Source: RUG11237 sp964450185
GTDB lineage: Bacteria; Bacillota; Clostridia; Lachnospirales; Lachnospiraceae
Length of the DNA: 9,342 nt
Assembly (NCBI GenBank): GCA_964450185.1
Contig: CAYVCL010000095.1
Coordinates: 1-9,342 of the forward strand
Direction of reading: 5' to 3'
Shown: positions 5,575 through 9,342 of the stretch, in pieces
How the letters are laid out: every line of letters starts with the position of its first letter
Position numbering within the stretch: position 1 is the stretch's first letter
The notes under the pieces: generated by a model
Databases searched by the model: none
What the model was told of the DNA's origin: nothing
Seen by the model: only the letters and a program-made list of their open reading frames with translations
Made by a program: the position numbers and the translations under genes

Positions 5575-5634
5575 TTAATGAGAATTAATGAGAAGTTAAC
5601 ATTTGCGTAACAAGTGAGAATAGACAAGTGAGAA
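5575..5634 (+). repeat. TGAGAA repeat cluster in the leader
   Basis: TTAATGAGAA occurs twice in perfect tandem (5575-5584 and 5585-5594). ACAAGTGAGAA occurs twice as a direct repeat (5610-5620 and 5624-5634). All four share TGAGAA, at 5579, 5589, 5615 and 5629. They lie between the predicted transcription start and the ribosome binding site, and so would be in the mRNA leader as well as the DNA. Confidence 0.8.
5596..5612 (-). promoter_or_regulatory. WalR (YycF) box candidate
   Basis: On the minus strand the sequence reads TGTTAC-GCAAA-TGTTAA, an exact match to the published WalR consensus TGT[A/T]A[A/T/C]-N5-TGT[A/T]A[A/T/C]. The WalRK two-component system controls peptidoglycan hydrolases in low-GC Gram-positives, and the gene just downstream encodes one. 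Two more half sites lie on the plus strand (TGTTAC 5557-5562 overlapping the -10 box, TGTTAA 5573-5578) but at a non-standard spacing. The box falls about 25-40 bases after the predicted start, a place where WalR usually represses. Confidence 0.5.
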
Positions 5635-5652
5635 CATATTCAGGAGGTTCTG

Positions 5653-6717
5653 ATGAAGAATACAATGAAGAAAGTTACAACTGGGATTTGTATGCTTGGT
5701 ACAGCGGTATTAATTAATCAGGCATTGCTTGCACCGAATGTGCTGACCGTAGAAGCGGCGCAGACAGAAATCGCAATCAGCGTGGGAAGTGCAACAGTTT
5801 TAGGAAGTGACAGAAGCACTGAAGTAAGTGTTGAAACAGCAGAGGAAGTAACAACAGCAGAAGCTACAGATACAACGATTGCTGGATATACAAATTTAGG
5901 TATTGCACATGTAGACAATTATTTGAATGTACGTGAATCCGCAGGTGAAGACGGGAAGTTAATCGGTAAGATGAACAAAAACGCAGGCTGTGAGATTCTT
6001 GGTGTAGAAGGTGACTGGACAAAGATTAAGTCCGGTAAAGTAGAAGGTTATGTAAAGTCTGAATACCTTTATACAGGTGAAGAAGCAAAACAGGTAGCAG
6101 CAGAAGCTATCACTATGATGGCTACCGTTACCAACACACAGAGTTTACGTGTAAGAACCGGTCCAAGTATGGACAGCTCTACCGTGGATTTGATTCCATT
6201 AGGTGAAAAATTAGAAGTATTAGAAGATATGGGCGAATGGGTAAAAGTAACATTCGACTCTGATGAAGGATATATTTCCTCAGAATATGTGGAAATTTCA
6301 GAAGAATTGGAAACAGCAGTAACAATTACAGAATTGCAGTACGGTGAAGGAATTTCTGATGCCAGAGTATCTATCGTACAGTACGCAAAACAGTTCTTAG
6401 GAAATCCATATGTATGGGGCGGTGCCAGCCTTACAAATGGTGCAGACTGTTCAGGATTTACCATGAGTCTGTATGCAAAATATGGTATTTCATTGCCACA
6501 TTCTTCTCGTGCACAGGCAAACTGTGGTACTAGAATTGATCCGGCAAATGCAAGACCAGGAGATTTGTTCTTCTATGGTAACGGTTCAGGCATCAACCAT
6601 GTAGCTATGTACATAGGTGGAGGTCAGGTTATTCATGCAAGTACAGAGAGAACGGGTATTCGTATCTCTAATGCATATTATCGTACACCAGTATGTGTAG
6701 TAAGTTTATTAAATTAA
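5653..6717 (+). CDS. secreted SH3b-SH3b-NlpC/P60 peptidoglycan endopeptidase
   Basis: A 354-residue exported cell-wall hydrolase. The N-terminus is a signal peptide (MKNTMKK, then a hydrophobic run) with likely cleavage after V-E-A-A, near residue 36. A Thr/Ala/Glu-rich linker (about 40-76) precedes two bacterial SH3 domains that bind cell wall: SH3b-1 at about 80-141 (NYLNVRESAGEDGKLIG, GYVKSEYL) and SH3b-2 at about 155-214 (SLRVRTGPSMDSST, GYISSEYV). The C-terminal NlpC/P60 domain (about 236-354) has the intact Cys-His-His triad: C266 in ADCSGF, H316 in INHVAMYIGGG and H328 in VIHAS. This family typically cuts gamma-D-Glu-to-diamino-acid bonds in stem peptides during growth and separation. 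AGGAGG at 5642-5647 fixes the start. The gene is monocistronic, between its own promoter and a downstream hairpin. Confidence 0.95.
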   Translation: MKNTMKKVTTGICMLGTAVLINQALLAPNVLTVEAAQTEIAISVGSATVLGSDRSTEVSVETAEEVTTAEATDTTIAGYTNLGIAHVDNYLNVRESAGEDGKLIGKMNKNAGCEILGVEGDWTKIKSGKVEGYVKSEYLYTGEEAKQVAAEAITMMATVTNTQSLRVRTGPSMDSSTVDLIPLGEKLEVLEDMGEWVKVTFDSDEGYISSEYVEISEELETAVTITELQYGEGISDARVSIVQYAKQFLGNPYVWGGASLTNGADCSGFTMSLYAKYGISLPHSSRAQANCGTRIDPANARPGDLFFYGNGSGINHVAMYIGGGQVIHASTERTGIRISNAYYRTPVCVVSLLN

Positions 6718-6736
6718 TTAAAAATTAGGGATTAAG

Positions 6737-6796
6737 TCCCCTACCTTGCTTATGCTTTTACAGCAGAAAAGTGATGGTAGGGGATTTGCTGTTTTT
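6737..6796 (+). terminator. hairpin terminator after the NlpC/P60 gene
   Basis: TCCCCTACC (6737-6745) pairs perfectly with GGTAGGGGA (6776-6784). The stem can extend by G-U, A-U and A-U pairs into the T-rich tail TTTGCTGTTTTT (6785-6796). The 30-base loop contains a smaller hairpin, CTTTT (6755-6759) with AAAAG (6767-6771). The interrupted T-run makes it less textbook than the pepD terminator. TAGGGA at 6726-6731 can compete for the same 5' arm. Confidence 0.7.
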
Positions 6797-6885
6797 CCGA
6801 AAAGAACTATTGCAAATGCAGGCAAGATGTGGGAAAATAAAAGTATTGTGTAAATGAAAGAAATTATGGAAAAGGAGAAAGCGAT

Positions 6886-8610
6886 ATGGGTTATCGTGAG
6901 ATATATGAAGAGTGGCTGAGTGATGCTTACTTTGATGAAGCTACCAAACAGGAATTAAAAGAAATAGAAGGAAACGAAAAAGAAATAGAAGATAGATTCT
7001 ACAAAGAGTTGGAATTTGGAACCGGTGGTCTGCGAGGTGTGATTGGCGCAGGAACAAACCGTATGAATATCTATACAGTTAGAAAGGCAACTCAGGGACT
7101 TGCAAATTATATTATTGCATGCGAAGGTCAGGAAAAAGGTGTTGCTATTGCTTACGATTCCAGAAGAATGTCACCGGAATTTGCAAGAGAAGCAGCCCTG
7201 TGTCTGAATGCCAACGGAATTAAAGCATATGTGTTTGACAGTTTACGTCCTACACCGGAACTTTCTTTTGCAGTGAGAGAATTAAAGTGTATTGCCGGAA
7301 TTGTAATTACGGCAAGTCATAATCCACGAGAATACAATGGATATAAAGTTTACTGGGAAGATGGCGCTCAGATTACACCGCCACATGATAAAAACATTCT
7401 GGCAGAGGTTGCGAAAGTAACCAGCTACAGTGAAGTGTATACCATGGAAATGGAAAAAGCTGTTTCTGAAGGCTTATATCATGTGATTTCGGCAGAAATC
7501 GATGACAAATATATGGAAGAATTAAAGAAGCAGAGTATTCATCCGGAAATGATTCGTGAAATGTCAAAGGATATCAAAATTGTGTATACACCCCTTCATG
7601 GAACAGGAAATCTGCCGGTACGTCGTGTGTTGAAAGAATTAGGATTTGAAAATGTATATGTTGTAAAAGAGCAGGAACTTCCGGACGGAAATTTCCCAAC
7701 GGTTGCCTATCCAAATCCGGAAGATGCTAAGGCGTTTGAATTGGCATTGAAACTTGCCAAAGAAAAAGATGCAGATATTGTGTTGGCGACAGATCCGGAC
7801 GCAGACCGTCTTGGTGTGTACTGCAAGGACAGTAAGACAGGAGAATACGTAAGCTTTACCGGAAATATGTCTGGAATGTTGATTGGAGAATATATTTTAA
7901 GAGAACGCCAGGCACTTGGAGAACTTCCGAAGAACGGTGCCTTGGTAAAAACCATTGTTACTACAAATATGGCGGATGCCATTGCAGAAGCATATCAGGT
8001 AAAACTGATTGAAGTTTTAACAGGCTTCAAATTTATCGGTGAGCAGATTCGTCTGTTTGAAGAAAAGAAAAATTACGAATATGTATTTGGTCTGGAAGAA
8101 AGTTATGGTTGTCTGGCAGGAACTTATGCCAGAGATAAAGATGCCTGTGTGGCAGTAATGATGCTTTGCGAAGTGGCTGCATATTGTAAAAAGCATGGAA
8201 AGACCTTGTGGGATGAAATGCTTGAAATGTATGAAAAATACGGATATTACCGCGAAGGACTTTCTACCATCACCTTAAAAGGTATTGATGGGGCAGCTCA
8301 GATTCAGGCGATGATGGAAAACTTAAGAAAGAATCCGCCAAAGAATTTTGGACGTTTTAACGTAAAAGCTGTAAGAGATTACAACAGTGATGAACGGTTA
8401 GACATGACTACCGGAGAAAAAACAAGCACAAATCTGCCAAAATCCAATGTAATGTATTATGAATTGGATCAGGATGCATGGTGCTGCGCCCGTCCATCCG
8501 GTACAGAACCTAAAATCAAATTCTACATGGGTGTGAAAGGTTCTACCTTGGATGAAGCAGAAGCACTGTTGGCAGAATTGACAGAGGAATTAATGAAACT
8601 GGCAAAATAG
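6886..8610 (+). CDS. pgcA: alpha-phosphoglucomutase / phospho-sugar mutase (PgcA type)
   Basis: A 574-residue cytosolic alpha-D-phosphohexomutase that interconverts glucose-1-phosphate and glucose-6-phosphate, feeding UDP-glucose, envelope polysaccharides and storage glucan. All four domains are present. FGTGGLRGVIGAGTNRMNIYTVRKA (44-68) is the N-terminal phosphate region. ITASHNPREYNGYK (141-154) holds the phospho-serine S144. ATDPDADRLGV (301-311) provides the metal-binding D303, D305 and D307. FGLEESYG (401-408) is the sugar-recognition loop. RPSGTEPKIKFY (536-547) is the C-terminal phosphate-binding loop. Length and N-terminus match Bacillus PgcA (about 580) rather than the shorter GlmM. 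AAAGGAG at 6871-6877 sets the start. No convincing promoter of its own was seen in the gap upstream (6797-6885). gltX follows after 60 bases. PgcA relatives sometimes also accept mannose phosphates, so exact substrate range is not certain. Confidence 0.94.
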   Translation: MGYREIYEEWLSDAYFDEATKQELKEIEGNEKEIEDRFYKELEFGTGGLRGVIGAGTNRMNIYTVRKATQGLANYIIACEGQEKGVAIAYDSRRMSPEFAREAALCLNANGIKAYVFDSLRPTPELSFAVRELKCIAGIVITASHNPREYNGYKVYWEDGAQITPPHDKNILAEVAKVTSYSEVYTMEMEKAVSEGLYHVISAEIDDKYMEELKKQSIHPEMIREMSKDIKIVYTPLHGTGNLPVRRVLKELGFENVYVVKEQELPDGNFPTVAYPNPEDAKAFELALKLAKEKDADIVLATDPDADRLGVYCKDSKTGEYVSFTGNMSGMLIGEYILRERQALGELPKNGALVKTIVTTNMADAIAEAYQVKLIEVLTGFKFIGEQIRLFEEKKNYEYVFGLEESYGCLAGTYARDKDACVAVMMLCEVAAYCKKHGKTLWDEMLEMYEKYGYYREGLSTITLKGIDGAAQIQAMMENLRKNPPKNFGRFNVKAVRDYNSDERLDMTTGEKTSTNLPKSNVMYYELDQDAWCCARPSGTEPKIKFYMGVKGSTLDEAEALLAELTEELMKLAK

Positions 8611-8670
8611 CAGAAAGTATTTTAAGGCTTTTTGTTGCCGTGAATAAATAGAACGAAACGAGGAAGAAAG

Positions 8671-9342
8671 ATGAGTAAAAAAGTAAGAACAAGATTTGCA
8701 CCAAGTCCAACAGGACGTATGCATGTGGGAAATTTAAGAACAGCATTGTATGCTTATTTGATTGCAAAGCATGAAGGAGGAGATTTCCTCCTCAGAATAG
8801 AAGATACCGACCAAGAACGTTTTGTGGAAGGTGCGGTAGATATTATTTACAGAACGTTAGAAAAGACAGGTCTGATTCACGATGAAGGACCGGACAAAGA
8901 TGGCGGTGTAGGACCATATGTACAGAGTGAAAGACAGGAAGCAGGCATTTATTTAAAATATGCCAAAGAATTGGTGGAAAAAGGAGAAGCATATTACTGT
9001 TTCTGTGATAAAGAGAGATTAGAAAGCTTAAAAAGCGAAGTGGCAGGAAAAGAAATTACCACATATGATAAACATTGTTTAAGCCTTTCTAAAGAAGAAG
9101 TGGAAGAAAAATTAAATCAGGGTATTCCTTATGTAATTCGTCAGAACAATCCTACGGAGGGAACTACAACATTCCATGATGAAATTTATGGAGATATCAC
9201 CGTAGATAACTCAGAGTTAGACGACATGGTTTTAATTAAATCTGACGGATATCCTACTTACAATTTTGCCAATGTAGTAGATGACCATTTGATGGGAATT
9301 ACTCACGTAGTCAGAGGAAATGAATACTTATCATCTTCTCCA
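8671..9342 (+). CDS. gltX: glutamyl-tRNA synthetase, N-terminal part (3' truncated by window)
   Basis: GluRS charges tRNA-Glu with glutamate in the cytoplasm (and in many Firmicutes also tRNA-Gln, later amidated). The 224 visible codons stay open to the window edge. Class I signatures are present: RFAPSPTGRMHVGN (residues 8-21, the HIGH-equivalent being H-V-G-N), LLRIEDTDQERF (40-51), and VLIKSDGYPTYNFANVVDDH followed by GITHVVRGNEYLSS near the end. A zinc site is likely from C110-F-C112 with Y132 and C136, as in E. coli GluRS. The KMSKS-like loop and the anticodon-binding domain lie beyond the window. The usual length is about 480-500. GAGGAAG at 8660-8666 precedes the ATG. The 60 bases after pgcA contain no strong terminator, so co-transcription is possible. 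Confidence 0.96.
   Translation, partial: MSKKVRTRFAPSPTGRMHVGNLRTALYAYLIAKHEGGDFLLRIEDTDQERFVEGAVDIIYRTLEKTGLIHDEGPDKDGGVGPYVQSERQEAGIYLKYAKELVEKGEAYYCFCDKERLESLKSEVAGKEITTYDKHCLSLSKEEVEEKLNQGIPYVIRQNNPTEGTTTFHDEIYGDITVDNSELDDMVLIKSDGYPTYNFANVVDDHLMGITHVVRGNEYLSSSP

Larger units (their letters stand above)
5356..5652 (+). promoter_or_regulatory. A-rich intergenic leader of the cell-wall hydrolase gene
   Basis: This 297-base gap holds no believable gene. From left to right it has a perfect 10-base palindrome TACTATAGTA (5398-5407), three AGTGAAA words (5452, 5470 and 5493), a near-consensus promoter (5537-5565), a tandem repeat of TTAATGAGAA, a WalR-type box (5596-5612), a second direct repeat ACAAGTGAGAA and a strong AGGAGG (5642-5647) five bases before the ATG at 5653. 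No hairpin terminator for the upstream GNAT gene was found. Confidence 0.7.

Noticed and set aside
5557..5578. Plus-strand TGTTAC and TGTTAA as a second WalR box
   Set aside because: The spacer is ten bases rather than five, so it does not fit the consensus. Kept only as half sites.
6810..6840. Promoter for pgcA starting with TTGCAA at 6810
   Set aside because: No acceptable -10 box lies 16 to 19 bases downstream; the best match fits only two of six positions.

Overview
The window looks like chromosome from a low-GC, Gram-positive Firmicute, most likely a gut-type member of Lachnospiraceae (Clostridium cluster XIVa). The evidence is strong AGGAGG-type ribosome binding sites, A/T-rich intergenic regions, sigma-A-like promoters, a PgcA-type phosphoglucomutase, a secreted SH3b-SH3b-NlpC/P60 hydrolase and a eukaryotic-type HisA of the kind found in some clostridia. 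The taxonomic placement is inference from protein style, not a search. No rRNA, tRNA, CRISPR array, insertion sequence or phage gene was seen.

Layout. (1) 1-3377, all plus strand: the 3' part of dapB (lysine/diaminopimelate pathway), a small Asn/Thr-rich lipoprotein of unknown function, a eukaryotic-type hisA, and an M20 aminoacyl-histidine dipeptidase (pepD) packed against hisA. A strong hairpin terminator closes this block. (2) 3480-3838: a minus-strand cold-shock protein gene, convergent with pepD and divergent from the next operon, with two back-to-back promoters in the divergent region. (3) 3838-5355: a two-gene operon of an extended-SDR NAD(P)-binding sugar-nucleotide-type enzyme and a GNAT acetyltransferase. 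(4) 5356-6800: a long A-rich leader with a near-consensus promoter, short repeats and an exact match to the WalR (YycF) box consensus, feeding a secreted cell-wall endopeptidase gene that ends in a hairpin. (5) 6886-9342: pgcA and the 5' two-fifths or so of gltX (glutamyl-tRNA synthetase), which runs off the window.

How the genes fit together. Most are housekeeping genes: diaminopimelate synthesis for peptidoglycan, histidine synthesis and histidyl-peptide salvage, cold-shock RNA chaperoning, cell-wall hydrolysis, sugar-phosphate supply for envelope polymers, and tRNA charging. I see no defence system, mobile element or clearly new multi-gene system. The most interesting items are regulatory. 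A 17-bp near-perfect stem buries the lipoprotein ribosome binding site, with a candidate promoter inside its 5' arm. A WalR-type box and a repeat-rich leader precede the cell-wall hydrolase. The eukaryotic-type hisA paired with a His-dipeptidase gene is the most interesting gene-level feature.
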